From Nocardia donostiensis (GTDB lineage Bacteria > Actinomycetota > Actinomycetes > Mycobacteriales > Mycobacteriaceae): a stretch of DNA of 46,954 bases. The DNA lies in the NCBI RefSeq assembly GCF_002081715.1, contig NZ_MUKP01000037.1, forward strand, positions 1-46,954, read 5' to 3'. Numbering within the stretch: position 1 is the first letter of the stretch; each line of letters starts with the position of its first letter. Both the position numbers and the translations under genes were made by a program. The notes under the pieces are model-generated. The model saw only the letters and a program-made list of their open reading frames with translations, did not search any database and had not been told where the DNA came from. Below are positions 1 to 8,899 of the stretch, piece after piece.

Positions 1-2301
1 GAATCGCCACAGCTGTGCTACACGGTCGTCGACCTCGACGCATCCCCCTCATCCGCGGATGTCGACGCCCTATGGGCCGAATTACTCGCCGACGACCAGG
101 AACGGGAAGTACTGATTCGCGCCGGTGAACGCTTCGTACGACGGCTTCGGCCGTGGCCACCGCGGCCCGAGACCGTGCCCGCTGCGGAGTTGCCGTCCGA
201 CCACGGGTTCGTGCTGGGCATATCGGGTCCGGGGTCGCTGGACGGGCTGCGTTATCAGGCCGGACCCCGGAGGCCACCTGCCGCGGGGGAGGTGGAGATC
301 GAGGTGGTTGCCGCCGGTCTCAACTTCCTGGACGTGATGATGGCGCTCGGCCAGGTGCCGCCCCTGGAGTCGGCCACCGAATATCGGTTCGGCGCGGAAT
401 GCTCCGGTATAGTCACCCGACTCGGCGAGGGGGTCGTCGATTTCCGGGTCGGCGACGCGGTCGTGGCGGTCTGCCCCACGCAGGGAGCGCTGGCCAGCCA
501 TCTCACCCTATCCGCCACCAATGTCGTCGCGAAGCCTCGAAACCTGGGCTTCGAGGAGGCGGGTTCGGTCCCGATCGTCTTCCTCACCGCCTGGTACGCC
601 CTGTACGAGTTGGCGCGACTGACCGCAGGTGAGCGGGTACTCATCCATGCCGGCACCGGCGGTACCGGCATGGCGGCCGTGCAGATCGCCCGGTTACTCG
701 GGGCGGAGGTGTTCGCCACCGCAGGTAGCCCAGCCAAGAGAGAGCTATTGCGCACGCTGGGGGTACAGCATGTATTCGACTCACGGTCGGCGGATTTCGC
801 CGACCGCATACGAACTCTCACCGACGGCGTCGGCGTAGACGTCGTACTGAATTCCCTGGTGGGGGAAGCGGCGGATCGCAGTATCGCCTGCCTCGCTCCG
901 TACGGGCGGTTCGTCGAGCTCGGTAAGCGTGATCTGTTGCAGGACCGGAAATTGGGGCTACGTCCCTTCCTGCGCAACCTGTCGTACTTCGCTTTCGATC
1001 TGAGGCAGTTGCTGGTAGACCGGCCTGAAGCCACACAGAAAGTGTTCCAGGACCTGATGGGCCGCTTCGTGTCCGGCGAACTGCGCCCGCTGCCGTACCG
1101 GCTGTTCCACCCCTCGCAAACCGAGGCGGCGTTCCGGTATCTGGCCTCCGCTCGGCATATCGGCAAGGTTGTGCTGTCCATGAACGAGCGCGAGATCGCG
1201 GCGCTGCGCTCGCCACAACCACCTGCCATGGACGGAACCTGGCTCATCACGGGCGGTCTCGGCGGTTTCGGGCTCGCCATGGCCGAGTCGTTGGCCGAAT
1301 CCGGGGTGCGATCTCTGGTATTGGTCGGTCGATCCGGGGTTCGCGACGACGAAACGGCCGGACGGGTAGCGGCCCTGCGGCAGCGTGGAGTACAGGTGTC
1401 GGCCGAGTCAGTGGATATCGCTTCGCGGCCGCAGCTTTCGGCATTGCTCGAGCGCATCGAAGCCGAGCTCCCCCCACTGCGTGGCGTGCTGCACTGCGCG
1501 ATGGTGCTCGATGACGCCCTGTTGGCCGATATGGATCCCGAACGTATCCGAAAAGTGCTCGCACCCAAAGCCTACGGCGCTTGGCATCTGGACGTGCTGA
1601 CCGCACACCTGCCACTGGAAGCGTTCGTGCTCTTCTCGTCCGCGACGTCGATGATCGGTAACCGCGGACAGGCGAACTATGCCGTGGCCAATGCCTTCCT
1701 GGACCAGTTGGCTCATGCCCGGCGATCCAGGGGCAGGGCCGCACTCGCGGTGAACTGGGGTGCGATCTCCGACACCGGGTACGTGGCGCGGCACGATGAG
1801 ATCGGCCGTTTCGTGGCCGCGACGGGTATGCGCGGGTTCACCGCGGCGACGGCGTACCGGGCGCTGACCACCCTGTGGGCCACCCGCGTGCCGCAGGTCG
1901 GCGTCCTCCCGATGGACTGGCCCGAATTCTTCGGCCATCACGGCATCACCGCGGACGACCACCCCAGGTATGAGCATCTGGTCGACCGGGCATCCGCCAC
2001 CGTGGTCGCCGGGACCGGCGGATCGCTGCGCCAGCAGTTGGCGACCCGTACCGGAGTTTCTCGCGGCGAGCTGGTAGCCACCGCGCTCGAAAGCCGCTTG
2101 GCCGCGGTGCTCGGCATACCACTGGATTCGCTGGACAAGAACATGCCGCTGATGGATTATCTCGATTCGCTGCTCGCAGTCGAGATCAGCGCCTGGGTGG
2201 AACGAGAACTGGGCACCAAGGTCACGATCATGGAGCTGATGAAGGGCCCGAGCGTCCTCCAACTGGCCGATATGGTGCTGGACAGGCTCGATAAACAGTG
2301 A
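1..2301 (+). CDS. Type I reducing polyketide synthase, 3' part (ER-KR-ACP)
   Basis: The reading frame is open from the first base, so the 5' part (probably KS-AT-DH) lies outside the window; 766 codons are visible. The first ~60 residues look like the structural linker before an enoylreductase. The ER domain has the nucleotide-binding motif HAGTGGTGMAA near nt 640-672. The ketoreductase follows, with TGGLGGFG near nt 1250, catalytic Tyr in QANYAVAN near nt 1670 and an LDD motif typical of B-type KRs. A C-terminal ACP carries its phosphopantetheine serine in YLDSLLAVE (Ser codon 2167-2169). There is no thioesterase or reductase at the end. The order and style match the fully reducing mycobacterial/nocardial synthases of the Mas/Pks type that build (often methyl-branched) fatty acyl chains. 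AT specificity cannot be judged because that domain is outside. Confidence 0.95.
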   Translation, partial: ESPQLCYTVVDLDASPSSADVDALWAELLADDQEREVLIRAGERFVRRLRPWPPRPETVPAAELPSDHGFVLGISGPGSLDGLRYQAGPRRPPAAGEVEIEVVAAGLNFLDVMMALGQVPPLESATEYRFGAECSGIVTRLGEGVVDFRVGDAVVAVCPTQGALASHLTLSATNVVAKPRNLGFEEAGSVPIVFLTAWYALYELARLTAGERVLIHAGTGGTGMAAVQIARLLGAEVFATAGSPAKRELLRTLGVQHVFDSRSADFADRIRTLTDGVGVDVVLNSLVGEAADRSIACLAPYGRFVELGKRDLLQDRKLGLRPFLRNLSYFAFDLRQLLVDRPEATQKVFQDLMGRFVSGELRPLPYRLFHPSQTEAAFRYLASARHIGKVVLSMNEREIAALRSPQPPAMDGTWLITGGLGGFGLAMAESLAESGVRSLVLVGRSGVRDDETAGRVAALRQRGVQVSAESVDIASRPQLSALLERIEAELPPLRGVLHCAMVLDDALLADMDPERIRKVLAPKAYGAWHLDVLTAHLPLEAFVLFSSATSMIGNRGQANYAVANAFLDQLAHARRSRGRAALAVNWGAISDTGYVARHDEIGRFVAATGMRGFTAATAYRALTTLWATRVPQVGVLPMDWPEFFGHHGITADDHPRYEHLVDRASATVVAGTGGSLRQQLATRTGVSRGELVATALESRLAAVLGIPLDSLDKNMPLMDYLDSLLAVEISAWVERELGTKVTIMELMKGPSVLQLADMVLDRLDKQ

Positions 2302-3143
2302 CGACCATGGAAGAAGTGTCGTTTGCGCTGCCCCGTGCGGGCATCACGATACGAGGGAAACGAACTCGGGGTGGTCGCGGACTACCTACATTGTGTTTAC
2401 ACGGCATCCTGGACAACTGTGCGAGCTTCGACCCGCTAGGGCAGCACCTCAGCGATGTAGACATGATCGCCATCGATCTGCCCGGCCACGGTTGGTCGGA
2501 CCCCGTTCCCTCGACAACCTGCCATTACATCGACTACGCGGCTTGTGTGCTGGAGTTGGCCCATACCCAGGGCTGGGAACGGTTTCGGCTGATCGGTCAC
2601 TCGCTCGGTGGTGCAGTATCCTCGCTCGTTGCCGGCATCCACCCCGACAAGGTCGACCAGTTGGTGCTCATCGACGCCATCGGGCCGTTGTCCGCCGACC
2701 CGGAACAGGTTGTGGCCGGAACCGCTCGCTACCTGGAGACGTATCTGCGTGGCGACCGACATCCGGTCTATCGAAGCCGGACACATGCCGTCAAAACTCG
2801 CGTGCAGCTGGCCGATATCCTGCTCGAAACAGCCGAGATGCTGGTGGAACGAGACCTCGTCGAAGTGACCGACGGCTATTCGTGGCGTCACGATATCCGC
2901 CTCAACCGTGGGATGACCCCGACTCTCGGCGAGGACCAGGTGCTGGCCTTTCTCCGTAATGTCACCGCCCCGGCCCTGCTGGTCCGGGCCGAACGAACCG
3001 CCTTGGTCGAATCCTACTACCCGGAGCGGATCAACAGTGTGCCGAAGCTGCGCGAGGTGACATTGCCGGGCGGACACCACCTGCACATGGAAAACGCCGA
3101 AGCGGTAGCGGAAGTGGTTCGCACTTTTCTGGAAGGCGGCTGA
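2298..3143 (+). CDS. Alpha/beta hydrolase, SERHL-like, coupled to the PKS
   Basis: 281 residues starting at a GTG that overlaps the PKS stop (GTGA, 2298-2301); an ATG three codons later (2307) is an alternative. The overlap implies translational coupling with the synthase. The fold signatures are the oxyanion region CLHGILDN, the nucleophile elbow GHSLGGA and a late histidine in PGGHHLHMENA. The HGxLDNxxSFDPL stretch resembles the serine-hydrolase-like (SERHL) subfamily. Because the PKS lacks a thioesterase, a role in hydrolytic release or editing of its acyl-ACP is a reasonable inference, not shown by the sequence. It ends 9 bp from the stop of the convergent MaoC-like gene. Confidence 0.9.
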   Translation: MTTMEEVSFALPRAGITIRGKRTRGGRGLPTLCLHGILDNCASFDPLGQHLSDVDMIAIDLPGHGWSDPVPSTTCHYIDYAACVLELAHTQGWERFRLIGHSLGGAVSSLVAGIHPDKVDQLVLIDAIGPLSADPEQVVAGTARYLETYLRGDRHPVYRSRTHAVKTRVQLADILLETAEMLVERDLVEVTDGYSWRHDIRLNRGMTPTLGEDQVLAFLRNVTAPALLVRAERTALVESYYPERINSVPKLREVTLPGGHHLHMENAEAVAEVVRTFLEGG

Positions 3144-3152
3144 GCGGCTGGT

Positions 3153-4007
3153 TCATCCGTGCAGTACACCGGTCAGCACCGGCTTGTTCGTACGCTCTGG
3201 AACAGATGTGGCGAAAACATGACTGTCGCCTTCACTCCAGATTCGAGTATGCAACGTTTCACCAGGGAATACGATCCCGCGGAAACGGGCAATGTAGCGC
3301 CGCATGCGTGATATGTCAGCGTCGAGTGCAGCGTCGACCAGGGCAGCGCAGACCATCGCGTAGGTGCACACACCCTGCATTATCGGATCGGGGAGACCGG
3401 CGTCCCGGGCGAAGGCAGCATCGGTGTGCACATTGCCGTGCATCGAATTTCCGCGACCGCAGCGTTGATACCACCGGGCCTGATAACGCAGAGTCGGTGT
3501 GATGACCTCCCTGTCCGGAGCACGGTCCGGTGCCGGTGTTCGCGCAGGTCGCGTGTGGTTCGATCCTTCGCCGGTGCCTTCGCCGCGTGCATGGATGCGG
3601 GAGATCCCGGAAATCAGGGGATCCCCCTCGGCGTTCAGCAATGTAGTGCGCTGTACCAGGATCGCCGCGGTGCCGTGGTCCTCGACTGCTACGACCTCGC
3701 TGCGGCACCGGGCATACCCCACCTGCGGAATAGGCCCGTGCACGGTCAGCTGTTGTTCCTGATGCAGCAGGGTGTTCAGGTCCAAGCAGATGCCAGGGAA
3801 GCGGATCTCAGGCGGCTCAGGGCGGTAGAAATCCGGGGATGCGACACCGAAGGCCCCGGGCGCTGTCATGGCGAATGTCGGCAGGACCCCCTCCTGGGCC
3901 ACAGGTTGGCCGATGGCGAAGCGGTATCGGGCCGTGTCCGATTCATTCCAGTAGAAGTCCTGCTCCGGCACCACGAGTCCGACCGCGGTTCGTCGATCTA
4001 TGGGCAT
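3153..4007 (-). CDS. Double-hotdog MaoC-like protein, atypical active site
   Basis: 284 residues from the ATG at 4007, which is preceded by CAGGAG seven bases upstream; upstream in-frame starts lack such a site. The N-terminal half (about 1-135) looks like a MaoC-dehydratase N-type hotdog. The C-terminal half carries the hydratase-2-like stretch HTDAAFARDAGLPDPIMQG. Family members normally act as (R)-3-hydroxyacyl-thioester dehydratases or hydratases using an Asp/His pair in a DxNPxH motif. Here the histidine before TD is present but the position five residues before it is Met, not Asp, so dehydratase activity is doubtful. It lies tail-to-tail with the PKS-associated hydrolase and may belong to the same lipid pathway. 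Confidence 0.8.
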   Translation of the reverse strand: MPIDRRTAVGLVVPEQDFYWNESDTARYRFAIGQPVAQEGVLPTFAMTAPGAFGVASPDFYRPEPPEIRFPGICLDLNTLLHQEQQLTVHGPIPQVGYARCRSEVVAVEDHGTAAILVQRTTLLNAEGDPLISGISRIHARGEGTGEGSNHTRPARTPAPDRAPDREVITPTLRYQARWYQRCGRGNSMHGNVHTDAAFARDAGLPDPIMQGVCTYAMVCAALVDAALDADISRMRRYIARFRGIVFPGETLHTRIWSEGDSHVFATSVPERTNKPVLTGVLHG

Positions 4008-4172
4008 ACATGAACTCCTGCATATCGTTCCCAGGTTTCGTGGAGTCGGGCACCGGGCTTCGGGCCACAGGTCGACCTGGCCTCGGTCCAGTAGTCGATG
4101 ATTCGCCAGGGGAGTACGACGCAATAACGGGACCATTCGCACAGTTCTTCACCGGCTACGCGTCAGGTCGAG

Positions 4173-5339
4173 TCACTGATCGGCCGGATCGACCTCGCTC
4201 TCCGGCCGCGCCGCCGGCGCGGTGGCAGCATCGATCTGTTCACCCACGTACCGCAGCACCACCACGACAACCGCCACCACCGGCACCGCGAGGAACGCAC
4301 CCACGATCCCGTACAGCGCGCCACCGCCGGTCACCGCCAACAACACCACCACCGCGTGCATCTTCATGCTCCGGCTCTGCAGCACCGGCTGCAGGATATT
4401 GCCCTCCAACTGCTGCACCGCGATGATGATGCCCAGCACGATCAGCGCCGTGGTGAAGCTCTTGCCCACCAAAGCCACCAGCACGGCCAACGCACCTGCG
4501 ACGAACGCACCGACCATCGGAACGAAACCGCCGAGGAACGTCAGCACAGCCAGCACCAGCGCCAGCGGCACCCCCAGAATCACCAGCCCCAGCCCGATCA
4601 GCACCGCGTCGATCAAACTGACCAGCGCCTGCGTGCGAATGAACCCACCCAGGACGATCCAGACCCGTTTCAGCACCTCTTCGACATGTCGTCCACCCCG
4701 GCTGCCGACCATACGATGCAACCACGGCAGGAACCGCGGCCCGTCCTTGATGAAGAAGAACGTCAGGACCAGCACCAGGAATACCGTGATCAACGCCGAG
4801 GTAGCGGTGGTCACCCCCGTGAACACACCGCTTGCGATCTGTTCGGCACTGGACTGCAACCGGGACACGATCGCATCGACCGCCGAATCCAACTGTTCGT
4901 CGCGGATCCGCAACGGCGGGCCCTGCAACCAGTCCCGTACCTGATTGATACCCGCGGTCGACTTGTCCGCCAGATCGGGCACCTGGTCCACCACCGACGG
5001 CACGATCAACGCGATCACTCCGGCCAGCACCCCCAGAAACCCGAGCACCGACAGCGACGCCGCAGCAGCCGGCCGCAAACCGAGCCGAATCATCCCGCGC
5101 GTCGGCGGCCACAGCACCGTCGACACCACGATCGCCAGCAGCACCGGTAGCAGGATCACCCACAGCTTCGCCGCTAGATTCCCCAGCACCCACGCACCGG
5201 CCGCGATCGCGACCACACACAGCGCCCACTTGGCGAGCCACAGCACTCCGGAGCCGATCACGTCCCCTCTGTCGGGCACGACCGCATCCGCACCCGACTC
5301 GCTGCTGTTACTGCCTACCGGTTCGTTCACCCCGTTCAC
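4173..5339 (-). CDS. AI-2E family transporter (PerM/YdiK-like membrane protein)
   Basis: 388 residues with about eight hydrophobic segments arranged as in the AI-2E transporter/PerM family. Two or three lie near residues 30-115, a long polar stretch containing amphipathic helices follows (about 120-190), and the rest are C-terminal. Typical motifs visible are FFIKDGPRFLPWL and the glycine-rich FVPMVGAFVAGALAV. The N-terminal ~25 residues and the acidic C-terminal tail are cytoplasmic-looking. The substrate is unknown; the family includes putative exporters and Na+/H+ antiporters, and the autoinducer name should not be taken as function. The start ATG at 5339 is accepted because no better one is seen. 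It is downstream of the GH1 gene on the same strand with 69 bp between. Confidence 0.9.
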   Translation of the reverse strand: MNGVNEPVGSNSSESGADAVVPDRGDVIGSGVLWLAKWALCVVAIAAGAWVLGNLAAKLWVILLPVLLAIVVSTVLWPPTRGMIRLGLRPAAAASLSVLGFLGVLAGVIALIVPSVVDQVPDLADKSTAGINQVRDWLQGPPLRIRDEQLDSAVDAIVSRLQSSAEQIASGVFTGVTTATSALITVFLVLVLTFFFIKDGPRFLPWLHRMVGSRGGRHVEEVLKRVWIVLGGFIRTQALVSLIDAVLIGLGLVILGVPLALVLAVLTFLGGFVPMVGAFVAGALAVLVALVGKSFTTALIVLGIIIAVQQLEGNILQPVLQSRSMKMHAVVVLLAVTGGGALYGIVGAFLAVPVVAVVVVVLRYVGEQIDAATAPAARPESEVDPADQ

Positions 5340-5408
5340 GTCGCCAGTCTTGCACGGGGCACGGACTCGGGCAGCCCGCGACAGACCTGCAGCGAACCGC
5401 GCTTCGGC

Positions 5409-6737
5409 TCAGCCCGGCACCGCCACCGGCTCGAGACAACTTCCCAGGCCGTCCACCAGCGAGCAGCGAACCGGAAGGCGAGTCGGTCGATAGTCGCCGG
5501 GCACACCACCGGCTCCGGTGATCGCCGAGTACGCGTGAACCGCGTCGGTGGGACGACGGGTGAGCGATGGGTCTGTCAGCACGTCCACGCTGTACAGACC
5601 GAACCGTGGCGTATAAGAGCCCCATTCATAGTTGTCGGTAATGCTCCAATAGTTGTACCCGATCACCTTCATCCCATCGGCCTTCGCCCGCTGCAACCAG
5701 TACACCGTGTCCCGGAGCAGGTCCGCCCGCCCGTAGCCGTCGGCGCGGGGCCTGCCGTTCTCGGTCGGCATCCCGTTCTCCACGATGTAGAGCGGTTTAC
5801 CGGGGAACTGCCGCGCATAGTGGCGCAGCGCGTAGTAGATGCCTTCGGCATGCAACGGCATCCGCCACAGCGCGCCGAAATCGGGTGGGTTGCTGATGAG
5901 GCTTTCGGGGGAGACGCCGTAGTAGTAGTCGATGCCGATGAAGTCGAGCCGCGCGCCGATCCGGTCGATCAGCGCTGCGTTCACCACGTCCTCGACCGCG
6001 GGGATGTAAGCAACGTTGCTGCTGACCATTGCCCCCGGCTGAGCGCGGTGAATATGGTCGTAGACCGCATTGTGCGCCTGCGCTATCCGGTCCTGCATCG
6101 CGGGTACGTCGGCCACACCGATACCGCCGTGCCGTAGCTCATTCGCGATGTAGACCGCCGGTTCGTTGAACGTGATCCACAGCGGGTCGTAGTGCGCGAA
6201 ACGGTTCACGACCCGGACTGCATTGGCCAGCCAGTCGCCGACCATAGCCGGGTTACGCCAGCCTCCCCGGTCGACTTCCCAGCCCGGATACACCCAATGG
6301 TCGAGAGTGAGCATCGGTTGCATACCCGCGGCCCTGATTGCGGAGATCACGTCATCGTAGAAATCGAACGCGACTTCGTCCCATTCGCCCGGACGTGGCT
6401 GTACCCGAGCCCACTCGACACCGATCCGATACACCCGCACCCCCAGCTCCGCTGCCAAGGAGATGTCCGAGCGGAAACGAGTGTAGAAATCGACGGAGTC
6501 GAGATACGGGTCCTCGGTTTTGCCTGCCGCGATATACCGTGTCCAGTTGCTGTCGGGGGCATGGCCCTCGGATTGGAAACCCGACGATGCGACGCCCCAG
6601 CGGAAACCGCTGCCCAGCGGCGGCAGCGCGGCAGACGACGCAGGCTCGGCGGCAGCGGGTATCGCGCCGCCGAGCAGCACAGCCGATGTAGCGGCAGCCG
6701 CGGTGGCGAGGAATCGTCGACGACTGGGGGAGTGCAT
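5409..6737 (-). CDS. Tat-exported glycoside hydrolase family 1 (beta-glucosidase-like)
   Basis: 442 residues. The N-terminus is a Tat signal peptide: RRRFLATAAA followed by a hydrophobic run and cleavage near AAAEP (residues 1-32). The mature part is a GH1 TIM barrel. The acid/base glutamate is in WITFNEPAVY (about residue 191) and the nucleophile in LYIVENGMP (about residue 318), both retained. FKWGVA-type entry (FRWGVASSGFQSEG) and the YNYWSITDNYEWGS block near the C-terminus are classic GH1 features. It should hydrolyse beta-glucosides or related beta-glycosides outside the cytoplasm. The upstream region (6738-7535) has no convincing gene, so its promoter probably lies there. Confidence 0.93.
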   Translation of the reverse strand: MHSPSRRRFLATAAAATSAVLLGGAIPAAAEPASSAALPPLGSGFRWGVASSGFQSEGHAPDSNWTRYIAAGKTEDPYLDSVDFYTRFRSDISLAAELGVRVYRIGVEWARVQPRPGEWDEVAFDFYDDVISAIRAAGMQPMLTLDHWVYPGWEVDRGGWRNPAMVGDWLANAVRVVNRFAHYDPLWITFNEPAVYIANELRHGGIGVADVPAMQDRIAQAHNAVYDHIHRAQPGAMVSSNVAYIPAVEDVVNAALIDRIGARLDFIGIDYYYGVSPESLISNPPDFGALWRMPLHAEGIYYALRHYARQFPGKPLYIVENGMPTENGRPRADGYGRADLLRDTVYWLQRAKADGMKVIGYNYWSITDNYEWGSYTPRFGLYSVDVLTDPSLTRRPTDAVHAYSAITGAGGVPGDYRPTRLPVRCSLVDGLGSCLEPVAVPG

Positions 6738-7535
6738 CTAATCTCCTTCGGAATGCGGGTCCTTAGGGGGCCGGGCAGCGACGATTTCCGAGTGGTCCAC
6801 GCGACAGCGTAATAACTGGTGGCAGCCGCTGAGGCTGGTTTCGTCTTGCCGCCGAGTCCGTCGCCTGGGAAGACAGTGGGGGAGGGCAGGGCTGGTCTCG
6901 GCTCCATCTCACGGAACCGAGTGGAATCGAGGCCGGGCCGCCACCGTTGTACGCCAGCCGGTCGAAGACCTGGTAGGAGAACGCCGTGCTTCTACTTAAT
7001 CCAAGCCAAAATAATGCGATAAGTAGATATGCGCATCTAACTATGTTCAAATCTTCCTCCCCACAACCAGCCCAACAGAACCCCAGGCATCAAGGATGAG
7101 AGGAGATGCCACTTTCCCGCTGTTCACCACGGAGTCGGCGCCGTGTCTGAGGTGGACTGTGCTACGTCCCGGCTCGGGGAGCGTGTTGCGCCAGGCTGTT
7201 TCGTTATTGGGGATGGTGAATTCGCCGGAAGTTCGTAGAGTTGGAAGCGATAGTCGGCTGCTGAACTGCCGGCGCATTGAGCGCTGTCGCAGCGGGTGGG
7301 TTAGTAATCGTTCTGAGCGTCGTCAGCTGGCTCGATTATCGTAGGTGGAATCAAGTCGGAAGCCAGTTGCTCCTAGTGGAATTCATCGATCGGAGGTTCA
7401 CGCGCCGGTCGAAGGATCTGTCGTACGGAGAGGTCGAGCTCAACATGGGCAGCTTGCTGATCCTCAGTGGCGCGTGACCTTCCACGCGACGAACCCTGGG
7501 CAGCGCCGCCGAATACGTCGACGGTGGGCTGGTAC
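6738..7535. other. Long gap without a convincing gene; contains an AT-richer patch
   Basis: About 800 bp between the GH1 start and the methyltransferase stop. Short open frames occur on both strands (for example 7096-7344 and 7277-7477 on +, 7047-7277 on -), but none shows a recognisable domain, a good ribosome binding site with typical codon bias, or a conserved context. The stretch about 6990-7060 is much richer in A/T than its surroundings, which fits a promoter or an insertion scar. I see no tRNA or terminal repeats here. Confidence 0.5.
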
Positions 7536-8225
7536 TCATTCCGCACGGGTCCCGGAGGCGAGGAAGATCGGGAGGGCGACGAACAGCTGGTCGTTGCGTG
7601 CCCTGGCGGTTTGGTCGTCGAGCCAGGCGCCTTCTCCTCCGATGTTGGCGAGCAGCGGCAGGCACGCGCCGTCGGTCCACACGATCGTATGGACCTCGAC
7701 GGTGACGTTGGCGAACCCGTTGTCCAGCAGGAGGTTCCGGTATCGGCGGGCGACTCGCGGGTTTGGCATACCGTCTGCGCGAGCGTGGACGAGCGTGCGG
7801 GTGAGTTCGGGGTCGTCGGAGTCGATCACAAATGTGTCCCAGTCCTGACCGACGAGCACCGCGCGGCCGTTTCTGGCGAGGACCCGGCGGGCCTCGACGA
7901 CGGCTTGCTCAGGCTCGGCGAGGGCGTGCAGGACCTTGTCGGCGCGGTAGCCGGTGACCGAGCTGTCGGCGAGCGGCAGCGCGGTGGCGTCACCGACGTG
8001 GAACTCACTCGTAGGCCAGCGCTCGATGGCAGCCTCGATCATGGCGGGGTTGGAGTCGACGCCGATTGCCTTCACCCCGCGGGCGGCCAATTCGCCGACG
8101 GCGCGCCCGCTCCCACAGCCGACGTCGACAACGGCGTCGCCCAGCCCTTGGTAGGTGAGTTCTCGCAGTTTGCGCGCCTGGGGTAGGTCGTCGAAGGCGT
8201 CGAGGAGGGTAAGCAGTGTGGACAT
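7536..8225 (-). CDS. Class I SAM-dependent methyltransferase
   Basis: 229 residues from the ATG at 8225 (the frame stays open to an ATG at 8255, adding ten residues). Motif I VVDVGCGSGRAVGEL, an acidic ribose-binding Asp in AIGVDSNP, and the later DATALPL and RVLARNGRAVLVGQDW segments define a UbiE/Methyltransf_11-type Rossmann methyltransferase. The substrate cannot be read from sequence. It is divergent from a MerR regulator whose start lies only about 28 bp away (or overlaps if the GTG/ATG at 8224 is used). The two are therefore almost certainly co-regulated, and one or both mRNAs are probably leaderless. Confidence 0.9.
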   Translation of the reverse strand: MSTLLTLLDAFDDLPQARKLRELTYQGLGDAVVDVGCGSGRAVGELAARGVKAIGVDSNPAMIEAAIERWPTSEFHVGDATALPLADSSVTGYRADKVLHALAEPEQAVVEARRVLARNGRAVLVGQDWDTFVIDSDDPELTRTLVHARADGMPNPRVARRYRNLLLDNGFANVTVEVHTIVWTDGACLPLLANIGGEGAWLDDQTARARNDQLFVALPIFLASGTRAE

Positions 8226-8253
8226 GGCCGTTATTGTGCGAGTTAATGCCGAC

Positions 8254-8730
8254 ATGAAGTCAATCGGCGAGGTGGCGGCTCAGTTCGGGTTGCCGACACA
8301 CGTGTTGCGACACTGGGAGGCGGAAGGACTGCTGACACCGGCCCGCGCGGGTGATCGGCGTCGCTATACCGACGCGGACCTGTGCCGGGTGGTGGCGATC
8401 CTGATTTCGAAGGAGGCGGGCTTCGGACTCGCCGACATCCGGACGATGCTCACCGCTCGGTCCGCGCCGGCCCGCCATGAGGTGATGGCCCGCCACCGCG
8501 AGAAGCTGCTGGTGCGGATCGCTCGGGCACAGGCCGCTCTCTCCATGCTCGAAGGCGGCCTGGAATGCCCGCACGACGACATCATGACGTGCCCGCATTT
8601 CCAAGAGCTGCTGGCTGACCGAATACAGCCACCTTCCATGACAGATTCGGATGGTCGCAACACCGGGCAGACAATCGAGCTCGCCGACGTGAATAGTGAA
8701 GGCGTCGTTCGGCTCACCCCCAGATCATGA
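8254..8730 (+). CDS. MerR-family transcriptional regulator
   Basis: 158 residues from the ATG at 8254 (MKSIGEVAAQFGLP...); an ATG at 8224 would add ten residues. The N-terminal winged HTH is complete (IGEVAAQFG, LRHWEAEGLL, RRRYTDADL). A helical dimerisation segment follows (about 75-115). The tail contains CPH and CPHF, a cysteine/histidine pattern seen in a subset of actinobacterial MerR proteins. It is divergent from a methyltransferase gene with almost no spacer, so the operator must overlap both starts. The likely role is local control of the methyltransferase; the effector is unknown. Confidence 0.9.
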   Translation: MKSIGEVAAQFGLPTHVLRHWEAEGLLTPARAGDRRRYTDADLCRVVAILISKEAGFGLADIRTMLTARSAPARHEVMARHREKLLVRIARAQAALSMLEGGLECPHDDIMTCPHFQELLADRIQPPSMTDSDGRNTGQTIELADVNSEGVVRLTPRS

Positions 8731-8899
8731 CCGCCTGCTGTCCCAGTACGCGTTCGGTATGTGCGTCGGCGAGCCGTTCGGGATCGTTTCCCGCGGGAAG
8801 TGCGGGCCGAGGCGTACCGGTGCTGCCAACGCCGGTGCGCAGTCTACCGGCCCAGGTAGGTGGAATGCTGGCACCGACCGGAACTGGAAGGATTGGTCT

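Noticed and set aside
4222..4944. A 240-codon Thr/Ser-rich + frame
   Set aside because: Antisense shadow of the AI-2E family transporter gene.
7277..7477. A 66-codon + frame with one hydrophobic stretch
   Set aside because: No supported start, no domain and unusual codon use; treated as chance.
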